From CAZPUS01 sp964589825 (lineage in GTDB: Bacteria > Fibrobacterota > Chitinivibrionia > Chitinivibrionales > WJKA01), in assembly GCA_964589825.1 (NCBI GenBank), contig CAZPUS010000038.1, positions 1-24,854 of the forward strand: a stretch of 24,854 nucleotides of DNA. Direction: 5' to 3'. Each line of letters starts with the position of its first letter. Within the stretch, counting starts at the first letter, position 1. The translations under genes were made by a program, and so were the position numbers. Positions 1 to 7,944 of the stretch are shown here, in pieces. The notes under the pieces are model-generated. The model saw nothing but the letters and a program-made list of their open reading frames with translations. It ran no database searches and was not told the origin of the DNA.

Positions 1-1962
1 GCCAAGATATCGCGGTTCGAATATCGAACCGTATATATCACCTATCGGGTCTGTTTTATTTACCCCTCCTCTCCCTCCAAAACTTGCCCCGTTCCAGCAG
101 ACTGCCGATGGTGCACCAGGTCCATTTTTTTCATCATACCCAAGTGTATCAACATCAATACTCCCACCCGAACCGAGTGTAAAGTCCCCGCCAATATCGA
201 TACACACCCGATATGTCGTATCGGTCGTATTATCTGCATGGTTGATTGTACCACCTTCTACAACCATGTTGTCAGTGATTGTCAGTTTATCGAACGTACC
301 CGAATACTCGGTCATCACCGTCACCGTACCCGCGTACGCACTCGTCTGCTGCCACTCCTGTATCTCTGCTTCGATATCCCATGTACAGTTTTTGCTGCTC
401 GTGCCGTCAAATTTGACAGTATCTCCCGCCGCTGGCGCCTCGCCACCTACCCAGTTCGCCCCGGTACTGGCATTGTTATTCCCGACCCCGCCGTCCCATA
501 CAAACCACGAAGGATCGGACATCACGCATATTTTCCCACCACCCGTTAATTGGGGAATCTCCGAAGAGCTGTAATTGCCGGTCGACTTGTCTTTTCCGTC
601 CACATTCAGATGATAGGTATATAAAATATCATCCGCCGCGATCTGCAGCTCAACCCCCGATGCCAGATAGACCGAATCAACCGTCTCGTCGGTGTAAAGA
701 GAGCAGACTGCCGCATTTTTTACAATCACAGCGCAGTTTTTCCAGTCATCACTCCAACTGCCGGTCTCAACACCGCCCAGTGTAGTGGTTACCTCGTCAT
801 TGCTATAGGTATAGCCGGTGGGGTTGTCCACGATTATCTCACCCGCATTGCTTCCCTGGCTCGCTGTCTCAAGGTACACCGTACCTGCCGCGCCTTCGTA
901 ACCGGAGCCAACACCTTTATTGAGATTGACCCCGCCGTAAGCGGTGACTGCCACACTGCCGAAATCATTACCCGAGCTCAGCTTGACCGCCACCCGGCCG
1001 CCGCCGCCGGCCACGCGGTTACCGCCCGCATCACCCCCCTTTGCTTCTATAGTGCCGCCGCCTGAAAGTGTGCCGCTGCGCAGGTACACGCTGCCGCCCG
1101 AAGAGCCGAAGTTATTACCGGTATCAATAACGCCCGCGGTGGTGATTACCCCATCGATTTTGCTCGAGCCGCCAACCACCATCAGCACCGCACCCCCACC
1201 GTTAAAAAAAGTACCATACTGGTGATTGCCGCTGCCAAGATCCACCGGCTCCAGCGTGCTGCCGTAAGTAGCCCCCCAGCCTGAGCCGTCATTATTATTG
1301 CTGCCCCTGCCGCCATAGGAAGCCGCGTCGTACTGGTCTGAGGGTTCACCCGGACCGACGGAAAGATGGCCTTCATATCCAAGCTGGCGCACATCAATGC
1401 TGTCCCCGCTTCCCAGCACAAAATCATCGCCCACCTTGATACACAAACGATATGTCTGAGCATCATAATTCTCCCGGTGGGTCAGCTTTCCACCGTCTAC
1501 TATCATACTGTCCTGGATATACAGCGTATCAAAATTGGCACCGGTGGGATATTCGGTATACAGCACCACCGTTCCCGTGTAGCCCGACTGCTGGTCCCAG
1601 CGCTTGAACCCCGTCGCACCAGGATCGATATCAAAATAGCAGGGCTTGCTGCTGGTACTGTTAAATACAACGGTGTCATCCGCCGCAGGCGCGACATCAT
1701 CCACCCAGTTGGCGGCGTTGGACGCCAGGGAGTCACTGCCACCACCGTCCCAGGTACGGGTAGCCGCACTGGTAACATTAGCCATACCAAAAATTAATAT
1801 CACCAAAATTACCTGCAATAAACTCCCGGCCTTACATCCAGCTTTACATATACTACCACTCACAGAGTGCACACAACCCGAATTGCTCAAAAAAGACGTG
1901 CTTGCGTCCCCATTACCAGTACTGCATACAAACATTATTCGATTCATTTTGCACATAACCAT
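1..1962 (-). CDS. Large secreted repeat protein, N-terminal part (cut by window edge)
   Basis: An uninterrupted reading frame runs from ATG at 1962 to the left window edge (654 codons, no stop), so this is the N-terminal part of a longer protein. The start follows an in-frame TGA directly and has GGAG 5 nt upstream. About 48 polar and Cys-containing residues precede a hydrophobic stretch (LLQVILVILIFGMANVTSA, ending near residue 66), so the signal peptide has an unusually long n-region. The mature part holds two copies of a module that opens with WDGG..., continues NW....PAA.DTV.F..TSSK, and later has YR.CI..G.DF.LGSG.SIDV..LGY followed by a Gly-rich GGRG stretch. The first module begins at Trp71 and the second at Trp489, giving a 418-residue unit. 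Such WDGG/NW modules are common in big beta-rich surface proteins. An adhesin or cell-surface role is inferred; no catalytic motif was seen. Confidence 0.82.
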   Translation of the reverse strand, partial: MVMCKMNRIMFVCSTGNGDASTSFLSNSGCVHSVSGSICKAGCKAGSLLQVILVILIFGMANVTSAATRTWDGGGSDSLASNAANWVDDVAPAADDTVVFNSTSSKPCYFDIDPGATGFKRWDQQSGYTGTVVLYTEYPTGANFDTLYIQDSMIVDGGKLTHRENYDAQTYRLCIKVGDDFVLGSGDSIDVRQLGYEGHLSVGPGEPSDQYDAASYGGRGSNNNDGSGWGATYGSTLEPVDLGSGNHQYGTFFNGGGAVLMVVGGSSKIDGVITTAGVIDTGNNFGSSGGSVYLRSGTLSGGGTIEAKGGDAGGNRVAGGGGRVAVKLSSGNDFGSVAVTAYGGVNLNKGVGSGYEGAAGTVYLETASQGSNAGEIIVDNPTGYTYSNDEVTTTLGGVETGSWSDDWKNCAVIVKNAAVCSLYTDETVDSVYLASGVELQIAADDILYTYHLNVDGKDKSTGNYSSSEIPQLTGGGKICVMSDPSWFVWDGGVGNNNASTGANWVGGEAPAAGDTVKFDGTSSKNCTWDIEAEIQEWQQTSAYAGTVTVMTEYSGTFDKLTITDNMVVEGGTINHADNTTDTTYRVCIDIGGDFTLGSGGSIDVDTLGYDEKNGPGAPSAVCWNGASFGGRGGVNKTDPIGDIYGSIFEPRYLG

Positions 1963-2138
1963 TCATACTCCATTCAAATAAAAGCACTTTCTGATTTTTG
2001 CCGTTACTGACTTCTGTCTAAAAAAACAACGAATAATAAAATATATATCATGCATACCATTTTTGCACAGGAGCAGTTGTGTCCGGATAAAAAACGGGAA
2101 GAGATTTTTCTCTCTGCATCCTTGCTTTTGCATAGTTA

Positions 2139-2301
2139 AGTCATAGTCCCTGCCGGTGTGACTTTTGCAGAGTATGGAGGCGTATCTCGAAAAAGGCATG
2201 CCTGCTGTCTGAGCAATCACATGGGCGAAGCGAGTTCATACATCCCCGAAATACGGCGGAACAAATACGTTGAGGCAGTCACACCGGCAGGGACTATGAC
2301 T
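2139..2301. repeat. Inverted-repeat element with 25-bp perfect arms
   Basis: Positions 2139-2163 and 2277-2301 are perfect reverse complements (25 of 25; the left arm begins AGTCATAGTCCC and ends GGTGTGACT). TGCAT lies outside the left arm (2129-2133) and its complement ATGCA outside the right arm (2302-2306), though the left copy is displaced by 5 nt. Symmetry continues imperfectly inside: GGCGTATCTCG (2179-2189) faces CGAAATACGGC (2247-2257). The 113-bp centre has no credible coding sequence. It could be a MITE-like palindromic element, a structured RNA, or an invertible control segment ahead of the surface protein gene. No transposase or invertase was seen nearby. Confidence 0.85.
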
Positions 2302-2518
2302 ATGCACATTGTCGAAACAAGGTTGACTTTCTCCGGGGGCTACTGGCACAGAATTTCATTTTGACTTTCGCCACTTTTTTGAAATTCGGAACACATTGCT
2401 GTATGAAGCTTCTCAGGCGGCCTGAAAAACTATTACTCCGGCAAATATAAACTACACATTGTATGAATTGATATCTGCTGTAACATTCATTCTTTATCCA
2501 TCAGTACACCCTTGATTA

Positions 2519-2618
2519 NNNNNNNNNNNNNNNNNNNNNNNNNNNNNNNNNNNNNNNNNNNNNNNNNNNNNNNNNNNNNNNNNNNNNNNNNNNNNNNNNN
2601 NNNNNNNNNNNNNNNNNN
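2519..2618. other. Assembly gap of 100 N
   Basis: Exactly 100 N, the conventional size for a gap of unknown length. The 8 bases on each side are the same (CTTGATTA at 2511-2518 and 2619-2626), which suggests that the two contig ends overlap and that little or no sequence is missing. Confidence 0.95.
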
Positions 2619-2720
2619 CTTGATTATTGGATGCGTCACATTGTATACTATTAAATGTAATGAAATTGACAATACAAAACCGTCGTACTGATTTACCTTT
2701 ATCTCTCCGGGAGGATCCGT

Positions 2721-3278
2721 ATGAAAAAAACGCGTATATTTTCACTGGTACTGTTGTGCGGTTGTAGCATTCTTTTGTTGTCTGCCTGTGACGATTCAGG
2801 AACCGGAACCAACGGTTCAAACACCACGCCTGCGTATGTCGGCACATGGAAATTTATTCTTTCACCCGATAAGGGTACCGGCGCGTTACTCTCTCCGTAT
2901 ATGGATTTTAGCACTATGGATTTCACACTCTCGGTTACGCGGTCTAATTCACTATTCGCTATGAACGCAGTCGATTCAACCACAAAAGACACGCTCAGTT
3001 TTTACCGTGGTGACTGGAGCATTGCAGGCGATTCGCTTGCGCTTATGCCGGATACCTGCGGGGTAATCGACACCGCTGCAGATACGTTGATCGGCTCTTG
3101 CGATTGTGCGTCTCTTAGGCTGCCTGTAAAAGGAAGCGCCATTGATACCAGCAAAACACCCGCAACCTGGGCAGTTCCGGTACATACGCTGGAGCCTACC
3201 ATGGCAGCATTCGGCATTTCGATTCCGCAGGAGATATCCTCCATGCCTATTGTTCTCACAAAAGAATTAACCGAATGA
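2721..3278 (+). CDS. Small secreted lipoprotein of unknown function
   Basis: A 185-residue protein with a textbook lipoprotein signal: MKKTR, a hydrophobic core, then the lipobox LSAC followed by DD. The lipidated Cys is near residue 23. Asp at the +2 position would favour inner-membrane retention by the E. coli rule, but that rule is unreliable in this group. GGGAGG lies 6 nt before the ATG and supports the start. The mature part opens YVGTWKF, with a central sequence of alternating polar and hydrophobic residues and a CD.C pair (GSCDCASL). This resembles small lipocalin-like or beta-sandwich lipoproteins, but I do not recognise a specific family. It stands alone: it is divergent from the surface protein and convergent with the TonB receptor. 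Confidence 0.8.
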   Translation: MKKTRIFSLVLLCGCSILLLSACDDSGTGTNGSNTTPAYVGTWKFILSPDKGTGALLSPYMDFSTMDFTLSVTRSNSLFAMNAVDSTTKDTLSFYRGDWSIAGDSLALMPDTCGVIDTAADTLIGSCDCASLRLPVKGSAIDTSKTPATWAVPVHTLEPTMAAFGISIPQEISSMPIVLTKELTE

Positions 3279-3326
3279 TGTTGTCTGCGTAATCCGCCGC
3301 AATCGGTACCACTGGCGATTCATATA

Positions 3327-3361
3327 ACTCATTGGTTACCCGGTAAGGTTGACCAATGAGT
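3327..3361. terminator. Hairpin between convergent genes, probable bidirectional terminator
   Basis: ACTCATTGGT (3327-3336) pairs perfectly with ACCAATGAGT (3352-3361). The stem extends inward by a T-G and an A-T pair around a loop rich in CCCGG. It lies between the end of the lipoprotein gene (3278) and the end of the TonB receptor gene (3520). There is no long T-tract on either side, so termination is inferred from position and stem strength. Confidence 0.5.
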
Positions 3362-3519
3362 ATTGGATATTTCTATCTCATCTTTACGCCTCGCGGTTGT
3401 TCACGGCATATAAAAACAACTGTTTAATCCTGATTAAAAAGAGTCATATACATGTAGTAACGCATGCATAGCGTGTTGCCGTACAAATTCCACGCGCATT
3501 AACATACAGGAAGCACCAT

Positions 3520-5829
3520 TCAGGGCATCCGTGTCGAAAGTACCAGAGAAAGCAATCGACCGGGTGCCAGCGTCCCCCCGATCTCCTCGAACCCTGCATT
3601 GGAGAGGTTCGATGCTTTAATCCTGAGTCCGACGCCATTTGACCATTGTATTCCTGCCGCCGCATCGATACGAAAGTAGGGATCGAGTTCGCGTACCGGA
3701 ATATACACGCGGATAGCGTCGGAACCCAACGCTATATTTTCCATCCATTTATTTCTCCCTGCCTGCCAGTCACGGAACACCCGTTCTCCGATATATGCAG
3801 GAGAAAATGACCCGTATACCCGGAATCGCGGATATTCTTTATCGAACCGTAGCGTGAGCCCTGCCTTCTGCACGGGCACATAGGAAAGACGCGAACTCGT
3901 GTCCAGCACCCTGAATCCCAGAACCGTATCCTCCCGCATCACACCACTTCGGGTCGTTCCCGTCTGAAATGCATAGTTGGCCGAAAGTGAAAACCACGGA
4001 GCCGCGTCCCAGCTACAGCTGCTTTCCCATCCGCGCGATGTCGCACTCTGCGCATTCTCAAAGGTTACCGTGTTGGGCCCGCCCGAACCGCTACCCCCGA
4101 ATACCTCATTCAGCAGGGACTGTATCATCGAGCTGTCGATTTGCGGAATAATAAGCCCGCCGAGTTCATTATAATAGAGCGTACTCTGAAACGACATATC
4201 CCGCCATTGCAGATGCACGCCCCCGTCGATGGCGGTAATGCGTTCCGGCATGAGGGCACTGTTGGACGCAAGAGCGAAATTGGGCTGAATCTGCTGTTTT
4301 GGCATGAACGCCTCTGATGCAGAAGGCGCCCGATAGGCCGATCCTCCCGATGCACGAAGCGAAAGCCATTGCCACGGCGAATACACCNNNNNNNNNNGGG
4401 AGAAAGAACATCCGAATTCATTATGATAATCGAGACGTACACCTGGAATGAGACGCAGCTGCGCTGAAAACAGCGTCATTTCATCCTGCAGAAATACCGC
4501 TGCGTTGTGCGTTAACTTTGTGTCCCTGCTGCTGCCGGGAACCGTGCTGTCACCATCGAGGGTAAACGAGTGATCGAAATGAAGCTTGCTTACATAGACC
4601 TCCACTCCGCCGGTGAGTGTGTTGCTCCTTCCCATTGGCAGTGTGGCAGTCGCACCGAAGTAGCCGCTTTCGGTAAACGAGGGCCAGTAGACTCCGACAA
4701 TCGAATCGCCGGGAAAAGGCTCGGTGCGCTGATGCCGACCCGCACTTCTGCGGTAATAAGATACCAGTTCGGTCCGGATACTGTTTCGCACTAACACCCG
4801 GGCCGTGGGACCAACAAGAATATCGGTAAGTGCAATCTCTTCATCAACCCGATCGGTATGGGTGGTTTTTACTCCATACCCGAGATCGCTGGTAAATAAA
4901 CGTACGGTTATACCCACATGGTGGTTCTCTGCGATATCTCTCCCCGCTTTAGCATAGGCCCTGACTTCACGATAATCTCTGTTACTGACCCCGGTCTGCT
5001 GATAGGTCGAATCTCTGAGCAGATAATTACCGATACCCCGTACACTGCAGTTGAGAAGGTAATCGTACCTGCCGTATCCGCCTTCTGCTCTGCTGGAAAG
5101 CCGCCAGAGAGATCTGGACACGCTGCTTTGAAAAAGATTTGCTGTGTTCATGCCGTCATTTTTCGCAAGTTGGTCCGTAACAGTAAAGGGATAACTGGTC
5201 GCCGCTTCGGTATACAGAGAAAACGGTCCGTCGCCTTTTCTGGTGATGATATTGATCACTCCGGCATATGCATTTGCCCCATAGAGCGCGGAATGCGGTC
5301 CCCGGACAACCTCTATGCGTGCAACGGATTCAAGCGGCACGAGGTTCATTATCATATACGGTGTTCCGACCGCATTCGTGGGTATACCGTCAACGAGCAC
5401 CAGCACCCTGGATCCCGCAAGTGCGGGTGGTATTGCCCGCATGACGAGGTCGGCCGGCACCCCCTCTCCGATTCCGACTACCCGTTTTACCAGGATTCCG
5501 CTCTCGGACTGCAGCATATCTTCAACATTGCGAGCAAAGGAGGCGTCTATGGCGGCGCTGTCAAGCAGCGAAACGTTGGAGGGTATCTGCAACATACGCC
5601 GCTGAGAGCGTGTCGCCGTCACAACCATGCGGCCGAGATCGTGCATCCCGCTGTCACGGCGCAAAGATGTGCGAATAATGGAATCCGCGGATACCGAATC
5701 CCCTGCAGCGGATGCAGAAGGTACTGCGGTATTCGCAGTAGCCGCCTCTGCGTGTACCACGGCCAAAAGGCCGCATAACACGCACAACAGGATACACACG
5801 GCCCGGATGTTGCATTTGTCAACACTCAT
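3520..5829 (-). CDS. TonB-dependent outer-membrane receptor
   Basis: A 769-residue outer-membrane receptor. Residues 1 to about 27 are a signal peptide ending VVHA. A TonB-box-like segment (GRMVVTATRSQ) leads into a plug domain with typical features: EDMLQSESGILV, VLVDGIPTN, a VARIEVVRGPHSALYGANA motif, and GVINIITRKG. The remaining roughly 570 residues are the beta-barrel, including the usual RLIPGVRLDYH and LSLRASGGSAYRAPSASE. This is the BtuB/FepA/CirA type, with no carboxypeptidase-like N-terminal extension and no SusD partner, so it is not a classic SusC. The substrate cannot be read from sequence; cobalamin, a metal chelate or an oligosaccharide are all possible. AGGTGA lies just upstream of the ATG. 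A 10-N gap interrupts the barrel but keeps the frame. The gene lies 315 bp downstream of the GH2 gene on the same strand. Confidence 0.93.
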   Translation of the reverse strand: MSVDKCNIRAVCILLCVLCGLLAVVHAEAATANTAVPSASAAGDSVSADSIIRTSLRRDSGMHDLGRMVVTATRSQRRMLQIPSNVSLLDSAAIDASFARNVEDMLQSESGILVKRVVGIGEGVPADLVMRAIPPALAGSRVLVLVDGIPTNAVGTPYMIMNLVPLESVARIEVVRGPHSALYGANAYAGVINIITRKGDGPFSLYTEAATSYPFTVTDQLAKNDGMNTANLFQSSVSRSLWRLSSRAEGGYGRYDYLLNCSVRGIGNYLLRDSTYQQTGVSNRDYREVRAYAKAGRDIAENHHVGITVRLFTSDLGYGVKTTHTDRVDEEIALTDILVGPTARVLVRNSIRTELVSYYRRSAGRHQRTEPFPGDSIVGVYWPSFTESGYFGATATLPMGRSNTLTGGVEVYVSKLHFDHSFTLDGDSTVPGSSRDTKLTHNAAVFLQDEMTLFSAQLRLIPGVRLDYHNEFGCSFSXXXXVYSPWQWLSLRASGGSAYRAPSASEAFMPKQQIQPNFALASNSALMPERITAIDGGVHLQWRDMSFQSTLYYNELGGLIIPQIDSSMIQSLLNEVFGGSGSGGPNTVTFENAQSATSRGWESSCSWDAAPWFSLSANYAFQTGTTRSGVMREDTVLGFRVLDTSSRLSYVPVQKAGLTLRFDKEYPRFRVYGSFSPAYIGERVFRDWQAGRNKWMENIALGSDAIRVYIPVRELDPYFRIDAAAGIQWSNGVGLRIKASNLSNAGFEEIGGTLAPGRLLSLVLSTRMP
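4388..4397. other. 10-N gap inside the TonB receptor gene
   Basis: Ten N interrupt the barrel between GCSFS and VYSPW. With ten bases the frame is kept, and the first affected codon begins with C. This fits the SPR.. continuation common at this place in TonB receptors, so the gap length is probably right. Confidence 0.95.
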
Positions 5830-6144
5830 TGTTTCACCTATTCACCATAACCCTTCCCGGTTTACGCGTTACAGGATACACATCAGCCACAGCACTTTTT
5901 AATTATCTGAACCGGAAACCAGTATCGATAAAAGGTATGGTGAGCTGTACTGCGGATACCTTCTCGAAAAGTACAGCCCCCCCTGACAGGCTCATGATGT
6001 TCAAAAACCTAAGAGTAGTGCGTATGGCGTCTGATTTTTCGAACAGAATCGTTCAGCGCAGGTTTTGTATTAATTGTGGTGGTTACAAAGATGCAAACAC
6101 CGTTAGAAAACCTCTCTTTTCAACCACAACACAAATATAATTCA
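5830..6144. other. 315-bp spacer upstream of the TonB receptor gene
   Basis: This lies between the GH2 stop and the receptor start, both on the minus strand. GCTGTACT (5944-5951) pairs with AGTACAGC (5970-5977), and AAAACCT near 6004-6010 pairs with AGGTTTT near 6060-6066, enclosing a small GAAC/GTTC hairpin. This may be a structured 5' leader for the receptor gene. I found no cobalamin-riboswitch B12 box and no protein-coding frame. Confidence 0.45.
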
Positions 6145-7863
6145 TCAGACACCGTGATGCTTCCGGGCCTCGTGCATACGCCTCTTTACAATATCGTAGC
6201 ACAGTTTCGGTCTTCGGTATTCGTCAACGGTTCCTTTGTTGTTCATTGTACGGGGACGTGTCGCCCACCAGCGTTTCTCTTCGGTAACACGCACATCCGA
6301 AAACTGCCATATGCAGGCACCGCATATATCTGAATGATTAAGATACACACGAAGCGATTCATCCAGGATATCACACTGATATTCTTCACTCCAGTGCATC
6401 CGTGAACGATGGCGACATCCATACTCCGCTCCGGCGCCGAATTCACTGATAATAAGAGGTTTCCCTTTTCCACCGCTCGATTTTTTACCGTTAAGCCACT
6501 TTATCAGCGTATCTATATGAGCTCCGACATCCTCAGGCCGTTTTTTATACCATCCGGTATAGATATTCATGCTTACGATATCGACCAGATCGAAACAAAT
6601 ATCGTTAGAGTATCGGTTATCAGCAAAGCTAACCGGTCTTGAAGGATCAAGTGAACGTATCAGGTCTATTACTTTTTTGTGATGTTTTCTGCCAAACCGG
6701 GTTTCACTTTCGCACTCGTTAAGACATCCCCATATTATGATCGAGGGATGATTGAAATGCCACTCGACCATCTCCCGCGTCACCGCTTCGATTTGAGACT
6801 CGAATTTTGGATGCCGAAAGTCCACTGTTCTCGTATGAGACTCTTCCCATACAAAAAAGCCCATCTCGTCACACAGGTCGAGAAACCGCATATCGTTTGG
6901 GTAATGGCTGGTACGCACAAAATTGCATCCCAGATCACCGATGATATTTAAGTCGGCAACCATCCCTTCGACCGGAATAGAACAGCCGAATTGCGGATGA
7001 TCCTCGTGCCTGTTATACCCCCGCAATCGAATCGATTCCCCGTTGAGAAGTATCTCCTTTCCTTTTACCCTTACCTCGCGAAAGCCGATACGATCGATCA
7101 AATCATCGACTTCCCTGTCATCCTCAAGCAGCACGGTGCTGAGTAAATAGAGCCGTGGCGATTGCGGCGACCAGGAAGCAACCCCGTCAACCGTTATTTT
7201 TTTTGTTGCCGTATATATGTCGTTCGCCCGGACCGATACCGGTCCGAGTTCACAACTCTGGCCCGCAATTTCGACCCGCACGCTCCTTTCGAGCAGCCTC
7301 CCGGTTCTGTTGTGAAGCTGTATCTCAACATTAAGGCTCCACCCCCCATTTTTTCGCCTGCAGGGCGTTGCATGGACGGACTCAATATAGACATCCGGTA
7401 CATATTGTATCTCAACCGGGCGCGTAATCCCTCCATAGGTATAATAATCATTGGGGATATGAAGAGCGGAGTGTTCACCGAATGAATTATCCACTTCTAC
7501 GATACATTCGGAAGACTCTTTCTTTCCGGATGAAATGAGTATACTCCACGGGGTGTAGGCATCGTAATGACTTCCGCGATGCTTTTTATCAACATAGACA
7601 TTCGCGGTATGGCTGACACCGCCGAAAACCAGACGTGTCGCAAATCCGGTTTTATGTGGGATCTTCTTTTTGAACCATGCCGTCCCCCTGTAGCTTTCGA
7701 GCCCCGGGATCATCTCCCACGAACATGGGACATGAACGTGACGGGGATACAGGGAAGGTTTTTTCTTCCGCCCCGGGATATCCGCCCCGACCGCACACTG
7801 CCAGAAACCGTCAAGTGTATCGGTCGTACGTATACGATGTTGTCTGAACGTACGAAGCATCAT
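6145..7863 (-). CDS. GH2 beta-glucuronidase, cytoplasmic
   Basis: A 572-residue glycoside hydrolase family 2 enzyme with no signal peptide, expected to hydrolyse beta-linked glucuronides in the cytoplasm. Domain order is the jelly-roll sugar-binding domain (about 12-155), an immunoglobulin-like domain (about 156-265) and the TIM barrel (about 266-572). RGYNRHEDHP (281-290) and RTSHYP are GH2 hallmarks. The acid/base is Glu383 (GCLNEC) and the nucleophile Glu474 (IISEFG); their 91-residue spacing equals that of E. coli UidA (413/504). Asn541 and Lys543 form the NxK motif that in true glucuronidases binds the uronate carboxylate, and NIYTGWY and MHWSEEYQ also match UidA. AAGGAG precedes two adjacent ATGs, so 7863 or 7860 could be the start. 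It follows the UROD-like gene by 81 bp. It probably releases glucuronate from imported oligosaccharides. Confidence 0.92.
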   Translation of the reverse strand: MMLRTFRQHRIRTTDTLDGFWQCAVGADIPGRKKKPSLYPRHVHVPCSWEMIPGLESYRGTAWFKKKIPHKTGFATRLVFGGVSHTANVYVDKKHRGSHYDAYTPWSILISSGKKESSECIVEVDNSFGEHSALHIPNDYYTYGGITRPVEIQYVPDVYIESVHATPCRRKNGGWSLNVEIQLHNRTGRLLERSVRVEIAGQSCELGPVSVRANDIYTATKKITVDGVASWSPQSPRLYLLSTVLLEDDREVDDLIDRIGFREVRVKGKEILLNGESIRLRGYNRHEDHPQFGCSIPVEGMVADLNIIGDLGCNFVRTSHYPNDMRFLDLCDEMGFFVWEESHTRTVDFRHPKFESQIEAVTREMVEWHFNHPSIIIWGCLNECESETRFGRKHHKKVIDLIRSLDPSRPVSFADNRYSNDICFDLVDIVSMNIYTGWYKKRPEDVGAHIDTLIKWLNGKKSSGGKGKPLIISEFGAGAEYGCRHRSRMHWSEEYQCDILDESLRVYLNHSDICGACIWQFSDVRVTEEKRWWATRPRTMNNKGTVDEYRRPKLCYDIVKRRMHEARKHHGV

Positions 7864-7944
7864 TTACTCCTTACATGCGCAAAGCTTCTCAATACATATT
7901 TTTTGATATTACACCCGCCACCATCTCTGCGACAGCACAATCGA

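Larger units (their letters stand above)
1963..2720. other. Divergent intergenic region with inverted-repeat element and scaffold gap
   Basis: This region separates the minus-strand surface protein from the plus-strand lipoprotein. It holds the inverted-repeat element at 2139-2301 and the 100-N gap at 2519-2618. Short open frames on both strands here have no convincing ribosome binding site or recognisable protein and were not called. A TTGACA at 2666-2671 lies 50 nt upstream of the lipoprotein start, but no good -10 box sits at 16-18 nt, so it is not called a promoter. The rest is AT-rich sequence in which nothing else was recognised. Confidence 0.7.

Noticed and set aside
1963..2364. Short frames on both strands around the inverted-repeat element
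   Set aside because: They run through the repeat arms, have no family features, and the minus-strand one competes with the well-supported surface protein start region.
2404..2440. TCAGG-CGG-CCTGA followed by AAAAAC as a terminator
   Set aside because: The stem is only 5 bp and no gene ends nearby.
2666..2700. TTGACA as a promoter of the first lipoprotein gene
   Set aside because: No acceptable -10 box at 16-18 nt; the best hexamer matches only two positions.
4918..5778. A 286-codon open frame on the plus strand
   Set aside because: It lies wholly antisense to the well-supported TonB receptor gene, has an Arg/Cys/His-rich composition without motifs, and lacks a convincing ribosome binding site.
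5830..6144. Cobalamin riboswitch ahead of the TonB receptor
   Set aside because: A CCGGGAAGG stretch looked suggestive, but the conserved B12 box (GCCACTG) and the expected order of elements are missing.
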